64,000 nucleotides of DNA. Origin: Kappaphycus alvarezii (taxonomy: Eukaryota > Rhodophyta > Florideophyceae > Gigartinales > Solieriaceae). Positions 16,345-28,969 of this stretch are shown here, one piece after another (the stretch's first letter is position 1; each line of letters begins with the position of its first letter). Below the pieces are notes generated by a model, which searched no databases, was not told the origin of the DNA, and was given only the letters and a program-made list of their open reading frames with translations. The position numbers and the translations under genes are program-made. Where the stretch lies: assembly GCA_002205965.3 (NCBI GenBank), contig NADL03000682.1, positions 1,054,001 to 1,118,000 on the forward strand. The letters are read 5' to 3'.

Positions 16345-19080
16345 TAGAAGCAAGCGTGTAGGGAACGAAAGAAGTTCCCCCGCCCGAGAGATATAATTTA
16401 ATGCTCCGTGCGACACCAAAACTCCGAACGTTAAAAAGCTCTGTATGCAAAAAATCCTACCTTCTTTTTTCATTTTTTCAGAGTAATATTTTGAATGACA
16501 ATAAAATTCAAATAAAAGATTCAAAACAGCCCAATAGAAAAGAAGTTCTTTGAGTATCATTGAATGATAAACCCGATGATGAGTTAGTTGAATCGGTTTA
16601 AACGTAGTTTCAAACAAGTTGAAATTAGTTTCTTTTCAACTCTCATTTGTTGTCGTCCAAAATTATCCTTTGCTTAATTACGCTTCTCGAAAAATGGATA
16701 TTTTTACATCAAAATTGCTGCAAAATAAAAACATTTCAATTAAAAAATTTTCTATTGGAGATATTTAATTTTCTAAATTCTTCATAGGCATTAGGTAGGG
16801 AGAATGTGATTTAAAATAGTGCATTACTGGTAATGTAAATAGAGAGAAGTACCTAGAAATAGTTGGAGATAAACTGGGAAAAGACATTCAATCAAGTTGA
16901 AGTAGGAGATTCAACATTATTATGGGGGAGAAATTTTCAGACATGGAGTTTAAATAAACTTTGAAATTTTTCTACATACTAAGTCAACCCATGATTTTCG
17001 AAAACTTTCTTGTGTAGAAAAAATAGAAACACAAGTAGGTTTAAACTAAACCTACTATTTCTTATTGAAAAAAATTTAACAAGGAAGTTAGAGGAAAAAC
17101 AGAATATACTCTAATTTACTTTACTGCTTATACTTTACGGTGAAAATTGAGTATGATATGAGCCGGCAAATATTTTAAAAAGCCGTCTAATGAATATATT
17201 TGGCTTTTGTTTGAGTTTTCTAGAGATTTTTAAATTCAGTAAAGCCTTTCAAAATCTTCTAAAACAAGTTTTCTTCTTTCGATGTAAATTTTTCTTCTGC
17301 TGACAGACTTTTTTCGAAAATATTGTCTTCAAAACCTATTACTCCAGGAACACGACATGAAATTTGTATTTATTAAATTGATATCACTCTGCTACGCTCC
17401 GTAATGGTGGTTTGTATATTGCACACGAAAAATCAGATTAATTTAAGATAATTTCTCATTGCACATGGAAAAGGGAATCCAATACATGGATCTATTTTAT
17501 TATATTTCAAATGAAATGTAAAGTAATTTAAAACAGAGAACATTAAAATGGAGAAAGTTTAGTTATTTAAAATATTTTTGGGGGAAAATTGCATGACCAT
17601 GCGAAGCTGCAAAGGATAGGGCCCAAGAGAACAAAGAAAAAAACTAGGGCCATGGTATGTTTGGTTTGATGCGCAATTTACTTTATCTGACCTAATCAAT
17701 GCAAAGGTTTACATTCAATGGAAAGGTTCACATTGTAAATGTTTACATTGAATATATCAGTTAAAGTTTTTACGTGATTTGCTTGCTGATGTATGGTGCT
17801 AATAAATTGTAGTTTGAAAAAGCGCTCAGGAAGTAGTTCATATTTTGTTAAGATCTCTAACTGGAAGCATAAGTCTCATCTTTAATCTACAAAAGTATAT
17901 GTGTGTGTTTTTATTTCAATTGGAAAAAAAGTTGACCAAAATTGACGTTCAATTAAATCAAACGAATACAATTGAAAAAATGTTCTGAGACTATGCCCGT
18001 GTAGGACCCATGTTTTTCGGAAGATAATATGAAATATAACACCATTTGAACTGATCCTATGAAAGGTAGTAACCACAGAGAAATTTTTTCATTAGATTCA
18101 GATTTGATGACTTACTAAAGGCAGATGAATATTCTAGAAACTAAATCAGTTTTCGTTTTATCCGAAAAAGCTTACTATTTTGCTTTTGTTGAAAACATCA
18201 TTTTTCTACCATAGCTAACGGTTTTTGGACACTTAAATTTCTCTGTATTTTTAGAAAAATTAAGGGTCATTTACCATGCAAGACGTAAAATTGAATTTCA
18301 AGGGCTCTAAGTTTCTTCTTTAATGATATTTGCCCTTTTAAATAAGTCTGATAGTTAGTCTCTGGTAGATAACATAAGAATAATTAGTTTATACACCATT
18401 AAAATTTCTTTTTTGGGAGCCTACCTACAGAAAATATTGTGTGCACTTATGGAATTTAGAATGAACATCACAGAGTACTATTTTCCTGATGTTTAAATAG
18501 AAAAATGGAAAAAATTACCTAGAACTATTTGTGGTTCCCTTCATCTTCTGAGAAGTCACGATTCAACAGTAAAGTTGATAGCCTCCCTGTAATCCAGTAT
18601 TTACTGCGAATAATGCCTAATATGCTAAGGAGAAATAAATAGAAACCTTTCTAGTTGTAATGGCAATATTCACTTTTCATTGTTCAGAAAGTCCTTTTTT
18701 TCGCTTGCCGATAGCTAGAAAAGGGGCTAAGAGAAGTAATAAAATTACTATGCTATATATTAAAACGGAATGATTGGATCTTCGATTCAATTACGGCGTT
18801 TGAAGTCTGGAAAAATTGTACGAAACAGGAAGAAGATTTTTTTTGGAATTTATGTGCCGTTTTAGGGGCATAAGAGCATATTTGGGCTGAATCTATTTTG
18901 AGTTTTCTGTTCTGATGGGCTTGGTTAATCGGATCGCTCCAAATGAGTTTTTTAAAAAACTAGAGATTTATAATTTATAGAGATTTCTTGTTCGCCGAAG
19001 GAAACTTTATTCGAGAATGAATATCTGCCCCCCAAATCTCCAACAATATCGCAACTAGCTCTTCCGGGCCTTGTGTGTTT
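16345..19080. other. AT-rich sequence without recognisable genes
   Basis: Base composition drops clearly in G and C after about 16.4 kb. Frames are short and none carries a motif I recognise. No RNA gene or tandem array was noticed. Confidence 0.6.
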
Positions 19081-19084
19081 GGCG

Positions 19085-19640
19085 TATGATATTTACTTCA
19101 ACAGCCGGTCAGGCGGTAATTGACCAGTTGTATTGGGATGGCACGGCAGCTGTTGATTCTTAAAGCAGTTATACAATTTACCGTAAGGAGTTAGTCTGTC
19201 ACTTTTCCGTACGTAGCAATTTGGTCGAAAATTTTTACAAGGAACCGAACCGAAAATTCTTTTGGTAAAAAAGACGAGTAGTTCTAACGATACGTTTGTT
19301 GAAGCTCGGGTCCACAATTTGGCGTAGACGGACTGGATACTACTACAGGTCTGAACGATCTGTGTTATACATCGTCACATGGTAAGAAAATATTTTGAAT
19401 ACCGAAAGCTACCTTCGAGACTTTAGGGAAGGTTAGAGCAGTGTTTATCCAATTGCGCGCTGCTGCGACCACTTTACCCAACGCGGCATGCATGCCCGCC
19501 GGCATTGAGCCGGACTGTAAGGAATTTTATTTAGTGTTACCCATCAGTGACGACTTTTCCAGCACAACGCACTAGCGGCTTCGGCAAGACTGACCACATC
19601 TTCCATACATTAAAATACACCCAAAATGCCTCCATTTCGA
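19085..19640 (-). pseudogene. Degenerate protein-coding tract, unassigned
   Basis: A less AT-rich island in an AT-rich setting. Minus-strand frames include SGSMPAGMHAALGKVVAAAR and FPKVSKVAFGIQNIFLP (about 19,530-19,395), then, in another frame, ASTNVSLELLVFFTKRIFG and LPCHPNTTGQLPPDRLL (to about 19,093). The NTTxQLxPxD-like segment resembles pogo/Tigger transposases (LPPNTTxxLQPxD), but the catalytic context is not visible, so this link is weak. Stops and frame changes show it is decayed. Confidence 0.3.
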
Positions 19641-19649
19641 TGCCACCAG

Positions 19650-22245
19650 GTATACAATGAAGCTGCTCGAATAGAAAAATTTCATAATTTCGTCAGAAAA
19701 TCTATTCGCGATGTTATTAATAAATGCTCTGTAAATGAGATAAGTCGACAAAGGAGCATAAAATGAGTCATATTCTTTAACCTATTCTTAGAAGTTACCA
19801 CCTAAAACAAGTAGAGCTTTGAAATTCACCGATTTTCCCATTTCATAGCTCTTAACCTTCAGAAGAACGTAGGTTGGTAAAATAACTTCCTTTTTGGACC
19901 TCAAGTTCTGATGCGAGTAGTGGGGTTTCTAGTCGCGCCAAACTTTTTCCAGGACTTTTCCACTTCAAGGGTCAGAAGTCAGTTTCAATTGATCTTTTAC
20001 AAAGTTACTTTCATCCTTTCGAGCATTAATAGCTTTGCGCACTGAAGGATCATCGGATGTAAAAACTGGAAATTAATAGTAGAATGACATTCTAAACCTT
20101 GTCTTTATGGTGTTTTTCCTGGTACGTCTAGATCTTCGAATTGAAATATTTACCTTCAATTCTTTTAGAGTTTCTGTGACTAGAGTTTCACGTACACCGG
20201 AAATCTTAACCATATCGCTTTATAATTCAGATCTTTCAGCGGTTTCTATTGTACTGCAAAAGAATAACTATCCAACTGAGCCTTTACTTCTTGTTTCATC
20301 CATCCTCTTTTACTGACTGAAATAAATCCTTGGTTGAAATAAACTCGGAAGACTCGCTAATACAGTATTCTGATTCTTCACCTCTGCTGATTGAATCAGA
20401 ATAATCTATCTTCGGAAATTATTCCCCTTCAAAAGTAACACGCACAGAATTCTTTTTTCGCGATAGCTCAGCCGTTATAATATGTATACAAAATGACATG
20501 AAAAAACCAAAAACCTAGCTGGCACAGCAAAAACAATTAAATTTGACTTCGCATCGTGTTAGTTTACAATAATAGCCCAAAGAAGCGTCGATACTTTAGG
20601 GATGAATATGGGGTGGTAAGTTTCTCGAAGGTTGGGCATCTTATGGCTTTGAGGTGCTCTAAATGCTTAAAATATACTACATGATTCATTGGATGCTTCC
20701 AAGAACTCCGTTCGGACTTACCTATTACAAAATGGCCCTCATCGGTTCCAGGAAAGTACTTTCAAACGTTTCTGCAAAATATTTGTGCTTTGGATTGAGA
20801 GCAGTTTCCCCAAAACGCTTTAGACTTCAATATTCTCACATTCTCCACCGACAATAAAAAATCCATGAAGTCGCATGGCGCCTTGTTCCAAGCGCTTTTC
20901 GAGATTCAGCTACGTATTTTGTGGATGAGAGTCTGCTGGAGCATAGAGAAAAACTTTTCAATTTCTAGAGATTTACATGGCTGTGACGGAGCAAATTTCG
21001 GTACCAGATACAAAGTCAGGCAGAAAAAGGTTTCTTTATCATAACTCAAAGACATCGAAACTTTCATAAGAATTTTGATTGTAACAAGTGGAATAAATCG
21101 GTGCTCGTTTCTAATAAACTGAACAATGAACCGTTTGGGTCCATGATTGGTTGTGTGATATCGCATACTAGTGCTGTTATGAAATTGAAAATACGAACAG
21201 ATTATCCTTATGATTATTTAAGGCCAACGTTTATGGTTAATGCTCCAGAATTTTTCAACGTGCAATTCAACAAAAAATATTTTGCTACTCTACTCGCCCT
21301 ATAGACCTGCTTGGCATTGGATGTCTCAATTTTGAAAAACATTGCCTCTCTTTTTGGCGGTTTGATACTGAATTTATTGGAAATAAGGGAAACCTTTTCA
21401 AATTTCTATAGGGATGGAAATTCGTGGCCTTGGATATAAGTCCAGTACGCTAACAGTACACTTGTTTTATTGTTAGGTTCAGGCGTTCGTGTGGCATCTG
21501 CCTCGGTTTTCAATGACACTCATGGGTCAAAACTAAGCAAAAGGGTGTATACAAAAAGGTATCTAGTGCAGTATCCTAGTATGTTTCGAATCTTAGCGAG
21601 GTCACGAAAAACAGTTGCGAGTGATTTATTTAAATGAAATGGGTCTCTTCCTTTATCGAATCTGTGGGAGCTTTCTTCATGCGGATCAATGGAATTCCAA
21701 AAATTTCGAAACTACCCCCCAATCTACATTCATTTGTGCTTTTCATTGTGTAGCCGCGCAACAAAGTGGAAGGGGTAGCATATCCGCTCATAAAAGTGAC
21801 CGCTTGAAACCTTTTGATACATCAGACTTCGAACACATAAGAAGATATGCAAACGAGACCATAATAATTATTGTATAAATAAATTGATCCTATTTCGCAA
21901 TATTTTAATCAAAATTGCATGAGATAAGTACTTGGAGTCTATCCAAAAAGCTTAAAGTAAATGCTGAACGGAACGGAACGTTGAAAATGGATTCAGAACA
22001 TTTTTTTATCTGCATTGAATCAGCACCATTCTGTGTCGGAAAGTTTTAGAAATGGAGAAATAAAATTCAGTTAAAGAATTTAGTTCAGTAAAAACGATTT
22101 ATTAAAACTCAAATTTGGTGTATTGTTCCTCCTCCGGAAACGGTTTTTAGGGCGGCTTTCGGCTGGAACCAACTTCGTCGTTTAACTGAATCTGCATAAT
22201 TTAATTGCTCCTTTGGGTTCTTTGGAGGAAAGTAAACACCAAATA
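19650..22245. other. AT-rich sequence without recognisable genes
   Basis: Scattered short frames only. None has a motif, good start or repeat structure that I can support. Confidence 0.55.
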
Positions 22246-22250
22246 ACGCC

Positions 22251-22717
22251 TAGTGTCTACTGGACCGCTATCCTCATATGAGGACTACTTTTAGCACTTC
22301 TTTTTCAATACAAATTTGTTTTACCACAGCGCATTTATTGTCCCTCTGCATTATTTCCCGAGTGTAGATGGCCGATCAAAACAAACTTTTCAAGATTGTT
22401 GAACTCGGTGATAGCTAGAGCAGTTTTCCCTCACCAGCTTCCGCTCTTCGCCAGAAGTTGTGAAAACGGCTTCATTTTGGAAGGAAATATAGTTCGTATT
22501 ATCGTGGGGGTTTTAGAAACGAGGGTCCATGTACAGTAAAAATTACTGTACTGTAACGTAACAAAAAACATTTTTTTTGCAGTAAAACTTTCGGGCTTCC
22601 AAAACATTTACCTTTCCAAAATGTAACGGAAACTGTCCTCATATGAGGAAAAAGTGTGCCTCATATGAGGAAAAAGTGTGCCTCATATGAGGACAATGCA
22701 TGATCGTATAGACACTA
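22251..22717. mobile_element. MITE-like element with short inverted termini and TA flanks
   Basis: The ends are TAGTGTCTAC (22,251-22,260) and its inverse GTATAGACACTA (22,706-22,717), giving about 467 bp bounded by TA, the target duplication of Tc1/mariner/pogo-type elements. The perfect palindrome CCTCATATGAGG lies close to both ends: once near the left (22,272-22,283) and three times near the right (22,637, 22,659, 22,681), spaced exactly 22 bp. No transposase frame is inside, so it would be non-autonomous. The element call is inference from the symmetry. Confidence 0.6.
22637..22692. repeat. 22-bp tandem repeat carrying a 12-bp palindrome
   Basis: CCTCATATGAGG followed by AAAAAGTGTG, with unit starts at 22,637, 22,659 and 22,681. 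The third unit ends in ACAATGCATG instead of the spacer. Each unit could bind a dimeric protein, but no binding protein is known for it here. Confidence 0.92.
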
Positions 22718-22728
22718 GACGTAGGTAG

Positions 22729-23019
22729 ATGCAGGGAAGGCTGAAAGATTTACAAGAGCATAGATGGATAAAATTTTTAATAAAAAAAAATACCACCGAT
22801 AGCGGGAAAATGTTCATAGCTGCTAAGAACGTTCAAAAGAACCGCAAAAGGTACTTTACACCGTCTTTAGAAGATAAATGCAGCGGGGAAAGACTTTGTA
22901 TAAGAATCAGTGACATTAATGCAGAAATTATCTTTAAGAAGAAGTTAGTAAACTTGTTGAGAAATGGAATATATTTTTCGATTAATTTCTATTGTCGGTT
23001 TATAGTAAATTTAGCTTGA
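22729..23019 (+). CDS. Hypothetical basic ORF (96 aa)
   Basis: An ATG-started frame 12 bases after the MITE-like element. It is rich in Lys and Arg (FLIKKNTTDSGKMFIAAKN, VQKNRKRYF) with no recognised domain. It may be a chance frame in AT-rich DNA or a remnant exon. Confidence 0.15.
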   Translation: MQGRLKDLQEHRWIKFLIKKNTTDSGKMFIAAKNVQKNRKRYFTPSLEDKCSGERLCIRISDINAEIIFKKKLVNLLRNGIYFSINFYCRFIVNLA

Positions 23020-23024
23020 ATATT

Positions 23025-26000
23025 CTGTTTTAGGTTTTCAAATGTCATTTTTAAATCCGAATCGTTTATTATTTCGATATATTGAAGTATCTGTCTTAGT
23101 CATAAGTTTAAACTGATTATCTTAGAGAGGAAAAAAAGTTTTGGATTTAACAAAACATGATCTTGAAAATCGATAATTGTGAGTTCCCCTACCTCAGGAC
23201 TTTCCTTTGTTCCCCATTGGACCAAGTGGTCAGAAGAACGCTATTATTCTTTTATATTTCTTGGAATGACAAAGCTCACGCTAATATTTACCTCAATCGC
23301 GTGTCGCGTTAGTTCTTTTTTTCCATTAGTAGTGGTCGATTTTTCTGCAAAGAAATAACTAATACCTTTCTACACGCATAGAATCGCGCCTTATAATCTA
23401 AGTACTGTAATCAGCGCTAATTTTTGCAATATTGCATTTATATACCAATTTACCGCCATTTATAAAATCATGTAATGAACCCTGTAAATCATTTTTCCCG
23501 CGAGCACTTCCTCGGCTATTTTTTTAACCCTTTCTTATTTCATACTATAATTTAGTGAAGATCGTACATTCCCCCTGGTAAAAGTGTTCATCCTAGTTAT
23601 GTTGTGTGTGGATCAAGAAAGTATTCCTGATTTCAGATCGTTCTAAGGATTGGAGAACCACACTAAAACTAAGAATAAGCTTACTTCCGATGATTGTTTG
23701 ATTCGAAACATGCAACTATGTACTATAATTGAGTAATATTATATCTGGACAAATAATTGATCATCAAACGGTGAGTTGAAAGTAATGCCTAAAACAGTGA
23801 AAACACCCAAAATCATGCAGTACAACCGAGAAACAAGTACATTTATATCAACTCCTCGGATTTGTAGTTAGATTATTAAGTTACGTTATATTTCAAACTA
23901 CCTACCATTAAAATAGCGATATATACAGCTTGCTAAGATTTATTCCTGTCAGAAAAAAGCAGGAATCCACAAAAAACTCATCTTAAGATATTTAAGATAA
24001 GAATTAAATAATTAGGGCCCTTGTTCAAATCATTGATACATTTCTATATATGTTTATTATTTTCTTGTATGATCATGTGGCTACGTGGATACTTGAGCAG
24101 CGGAAGTATGTACAAGTCACAATAATGCCTAAATACCAATGGAAAAAGGGCGGGGTCTTTATTGAGATGTATACACTGGCTGGAACCCATTTGGAGTTGT
24201 AAATACCAAATTATGGGAACTTTAAGCACTTTGAGGAGTAAACTAATCCTTAGAAGTGCAATTACCAAAAATAATCTTTTTTGGATATTATCTGCCTGTA
24301 ATTAGTGCATATACATTTTTGTTTTGGATAAGGTCGCCCTACAAAAACCACAAATCTACGCCATTACATAATAATTTGGACTTATTTATATTTTAGTCGC
24401 TTTCATGTTCTTCTTTTGTACTAATAGATTAACTTTTTTGTTACATCAAGATTAACTGCATTTTATAAACAGCTTACTCCGAAATAATTTCTGTCGAATT
24501 TAGAGAAGCACGACTTTAACATTTTTACTGGCCAAAAAATATAGTTTGTAAGGATCAATACGCTGAAGGTTTTACACCAAGGTCTTCAGTATGATTTTTA
24601 TTTTGTGTCGCAAACATCATTGTAAAACCGCCTGCGCTCACTTAAAGTATCTCGTTAATTTTGCATGAAACGTTTAGAGGAGGTTGGGAACGGTTGAGCC
24701 CGCAATTATGAACTACAGGGCTTGATAGCAGTTGACAAATTTTATGCCTTAGATACATTTCCTGAGTACATAAATTTCCTGAAAAATTTATCCAAGGCAT
24801 ACAATTTGGGTCCATGATTGCGACTTACATCAATATTTCCTGAAAATAACTTCAATCTTTTACAAAATTTCTGAGCATTCCATGTTATGAATTACTACAC
24901 AGACAGGAATGGATTACTTGGTAAGCATCCCATTATCCTATGTATTTAGTTCAGTGTCTAGCTCAGTTCAAATTTTTTGCTCCTATAAATTTGAAACTTC
25001 TGAGCATCACTTCCCGTAAAACAGGTATAAAACGGTTGAATAGCTGGTCGAAAATTTTTTTCTTATTTTTCTGTACCATTAATGTCTCTGTGACTTTCCT
25101 TTGTTAATGGAACTTGAACTCTGTTATGTTCTGTAAATAAAGTTCTTCTGTATCGGATAGAGTAGAGATAAGTCCGTTTGGGCCACTTATGTGTTTTCAA
25201 GTGTTTTTATTCTGCATAAATTTGTACTAGGGAGTTTACTATTCTCAGTAATGATGAGAATCTTGACGAGAAATGAGCGGGGCGGTGACAGGAAGCTAGG
25301 AAGCAGTGGTGAATATTTTCAACTTCTACTCACAGAAATACTATAGGAAAATGCAAGAAATTTTGTATGCATAAATAACAACGCGTGCGAACCAATTGAA
25401 GTATCATGAATCCCAACACCTTTGTTATTTCTATTAAAGAGAGCCAAGTTAATCTGCCTTTTCTAGAAACTTTTTCTTACCTGTTCAGTACTTCGTTTAC
25501 GACCAGTGCTTTTGGGGTGGATAGACTATGATTTTTTTAGAGTGTGAATCTTATTAGAGTAAGTTTTAGCATATGAAAGTGAGACATGTTCTGATAAATC
25601 CGTTCCAACAGAGTCGTTAAATTCATTATTGAATTCTATGTGTAGTGAAGCTTCATTATTTAGATATCGATCGGCCGAGTTTATTACCTGAATAATTTCT
25701 TTGCTAATTCATTATCCCTTTCAACATATTCTAGTACTTTGTTGGTTTTTTGGGCCCAGGTTGACTTCTGTTTGTAGTAAATCAAATTATATCTAGAAAT
25801 ATATACAGTCAAACCATTTAAATCATATTATGTTATTAAAATAGGAGAAAGAAGTAAGTAAAAATAAAAAATCTTCTATAAAGCGCTTAGATAATATATA
25901 GATCCGATATTAAGTCAACTTTATGCCTAATCCTTCATAAATACATCGACAATATAAAGCAACATGTTTTAATTTGCGGAAAAATTACCAGAGAACCTTT

Positions 26001-28415
26001 TTGTCACATTTTAATCTCCCAAAGCAAAAATATTAAGTCCTTTTTTACAAATAACTAAAATTTAGGCCAATCTCTCATAATGTAGCCCAGCACTACAAGT
26101 TGTCGGTTTCATTCTGTCAAAATCTGTCCATCTTAAGAAAATTTAATGTTTTTTGCGCTAGGATGAATATGCAACCTATGCAGTACCGAATTTAGGTCTT
26201 TGTATAGAAGAATCTTGCTGGTGGATTACATTTTATGAAAAAGGTCCAAATAAATCTCTCATCTGTCAATTAACAATTGCGTGGCCTACGGACTAGCTTG
26301 AAGAAAAGGTAATCATTCTCGAAACCCATCCATTTCACATCGTGGAAACAAATGAAACGTAGTTAGCGGGTCATTTGTGCGCAGTGTGATGCATTACTAC
26401 AGATGGGTTTGGAAAACCTTTTGTTTTTGTATTCATTTGGAACTCATATTTTGGGTCCAATGGGCACTTTATTTAATTGTTGCATCGTGTGTATCTTGTG
26501 CTAACGACATTGTATACTGTTATAGTTAGTATTCCACAAAATGTGCAGCGAGACTCAATACTGCCAGCAAAAGCTCACTTTTTCAACGCGCGGTACGGTC
26601 ATCCATTTAAATGTAGAAAAGCCTCTATCATACTTAGATTATTAGATTAATCATTGCATCTAACTTTAGAGCTGACTAGTATTTGTGACTATGGCCATGG
26701 GCCAACTCTAAAAAAAACTAGCAACCAAATTCCTACGCTTGTATATCCCACATTTTATAATCATTATGCACTGTCACCCTTTTGCAAATTTGGCAAAAAG
26801 AGCCTCGTAGCAATAACCGTTCTACTAGAAGGCCCTTTGGATGGATTACTGTTCTGTGAACTTTTCCTTTTTGTTCTCCTAACCTAATAAAGCGCTCGAC
26901 GCCCCAATTTTAAGCATATTAGTAGTGATTTTTAAGCTCAAAAATGTTCTCTAAAACCGAAAGTTCTACCACTTTAACTAGAAAGTGAGCTGTGAACAAC
27001 CTAGTTGCACTAATAACCTAAGTACCTGGTATTGAACCACATTAATCAATATTTCAGAACTGCTTGGCGTTACTGCGTAATGTAGAAGAGAGTTCCCGAC
27101 GGTAATCCTCAAAAAGCGATGTTTTTCATCTCTGCTCTCCGGAAGATAGAAAACAGATTACTCATTGAAATAACTGTAAGATCTGAGTAGATACACAGCA
27201 TGTCTGTGACCTGACATTAGATTTGAATCGTAAAAAACTTTTTACATCGTTATTTTTTTAGGCAATTAGTATCAAATAATTTAAGTTCAGGTTTAACAAT
27301 GCGCTGGCTATTCACATTACTATTTTCTTTATAAAATGCGTCAGAAATTAAGAACTAATTAATTTTCGTAAAATGTATGCTTCCTTTTATAAGTGGTTCC
27401 CGAAGTCTATGCTTTTTTTTCTAAAATCAGCAAGGAGACGCAATTTGATTTATTTGAAATTGTTTAGGCGATATTCAGAAAATAATTCAATTTACTATAT
27501 TTTTCAGGCAGAGCTAGATAAATTACATTGAAAATCTCCCTTTCCACCAGCATTGGCCTGCTTTAACTGTCATTTTTGTACTAGTCTGATATTTTGTACT
27601 TCCTGTCCACTTTGCAGTACTGCAGGACTGTTCTGTGTCACATAAAAGCCCCGGAATTCAGCCAGTGGACCGCTGCAAATTTCTCTATAAAATTATTACG
27701 TTTTGCCCCAGATTAAATGTTTTTCGTAAGCTTTTATTAACTACACGTTCAATACTTTTATATTTCTTTGGATTCAATTAGTTTTTGTCTACTGTAACTG
27801 CTTCCCGATACTTTAACATCACAGAAATTTGTTGATTCCAGCTTTAAAATGACAAGTTTTAAAGACAAGAGGTCTGATGGTCAGTGATTGTCGGACATAG
27901 AGATCAGTGCATTAATAATCAAAAGTTTTATTCAGCAATCAACAGTATTGCAATTTTCCTCTGTAAATGACTATACAATTCAATTCGTATAAATATTTTT
28001 TGTGCAGATATTGTAGAAATTCATCTTGTAAGATGATAAAATTACTTCTTTACAGTTATCTCAAAAGGAACTAAGCATTGCAAGAAAAGAATCAAGCATT
28101 CAGTTAATCCACGAGTAAAAGAAGTCTTCAAATTCATATTTCAAGAACATAGAATAACTTTGAAACAGTCTACAAATGTGCATAAATTTAGAGTCTCTGA
28201 ACGATTATTTTTGAAAGTAGGTTCGTAAAAATTTGTTCTAAAAACAGAGAACAGTGAAAAAGACTAGCACCGTAAGGTTTGTGAATTGTCAAGCATTTCA
28301 AGGAGAATGAAATCTTCCTAGTTCTTATTCAACACTTCTAATGCTCCTTTTTGAGTTAGGAACAGCAAAAATACGATTTGAGAAGAACTATCATAGTTTT
28401 GAAATCAAGCTACTG
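23025..28415. other. AT-rich sequence without recognisable genes
   Basis: More than 5 kb with only short frames and no motif, array or RNA gene I can support. Single-exon genes of ordinary length are absent. Small spliced genes could be hidden, as the locus at 28.4-29.0 kb shows. Confidence 0.55.
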
Positions 28416-28422
28416 TCTATAG

Positions 28423-28961
28423 TCAGCTAGTCGTCATCAATTCTGGCATTTCGCTCAGCATCTGATTTGAGTCGCTTCGCAATATGTTAGCAGTGGCCAC
28501 ATTATTACTTTGATACGTTTCGAGATTTTGCCCAGAGCCTTGTTCCTTAGTATTCTTTCGAGACTCCATGACGGCCATTCTTGCTAAAACAGCTGGTTCT
28601 TCGCTTGAAAAGATTGCTGAGGCCCACAGAGACCCATAAGTTCTAACAAAGTCTTTATCAGACCTACCAGTAGTGTAAAAGTCACGGAAGTGTTCCTTAT
28701 GACTCAAACAAGTGTCAAAATAACAATTACGACGCGTAGTCAATGGAATTGGCCAGGGTTCTAAACAACATAACAGTATTACATCGTAGCATTACTGTTA
28801 CTTACATATCAACGAAGGCACTTTCATGTACTATCGAAATTGTTAGTATCTCGTACGTTTGGCCAAGGGCTATTCAACTGACAAAAATCCACCATAATAC
28901 ACTGATTTTATGAAAGACGGCTACCTTTAGCAGCATCTAGCGCAGTCAAAGTAGAACTCAT
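28423..28961 (-). CDS. Probable three-exon gene, unknown family (113 aa)
   Basis: The best spliced gene candidate. Exon 1 is 28,961-28,925, starting at an ATG (ATAAATGAGT) and encoding MSSTLTALDAAK. Its donor reads AAAG/GTAGCC. Intron 1 is 94 nt, with a TACTAAC branch-like site before the acceptor TTTCGATAG. Exon 2 is 28,830-28,806 (VHESAFVD), with the perfect donor GTAAGT. Intron 2 is 103 nt, ending TTGTTTGAG. Exon 3 is 28,702-28,423, containing HKEHFRDFYTTGRSDKDF and FVRTYGSLWASAIF. Phases 1 and 2 agree, and the total of 342 nt is a multiple of three. The protein is hydrophilic, with a Gln/Ser/Asn-rich C-terminus. The family is not recognised, and the exact acceptor of exon 3 is inferred. 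Confidence 0.45.
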
Positions 28962-28969
28962 TTATCAAC

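Noticed and set aside
19093..19150. NTTxQLxPD segment as proof of a pogo transposase
   Set aside because: Only a few residues agree with the LPPNTTxxLQPxD motif and no DDE residues or HTH region could be found nearby.
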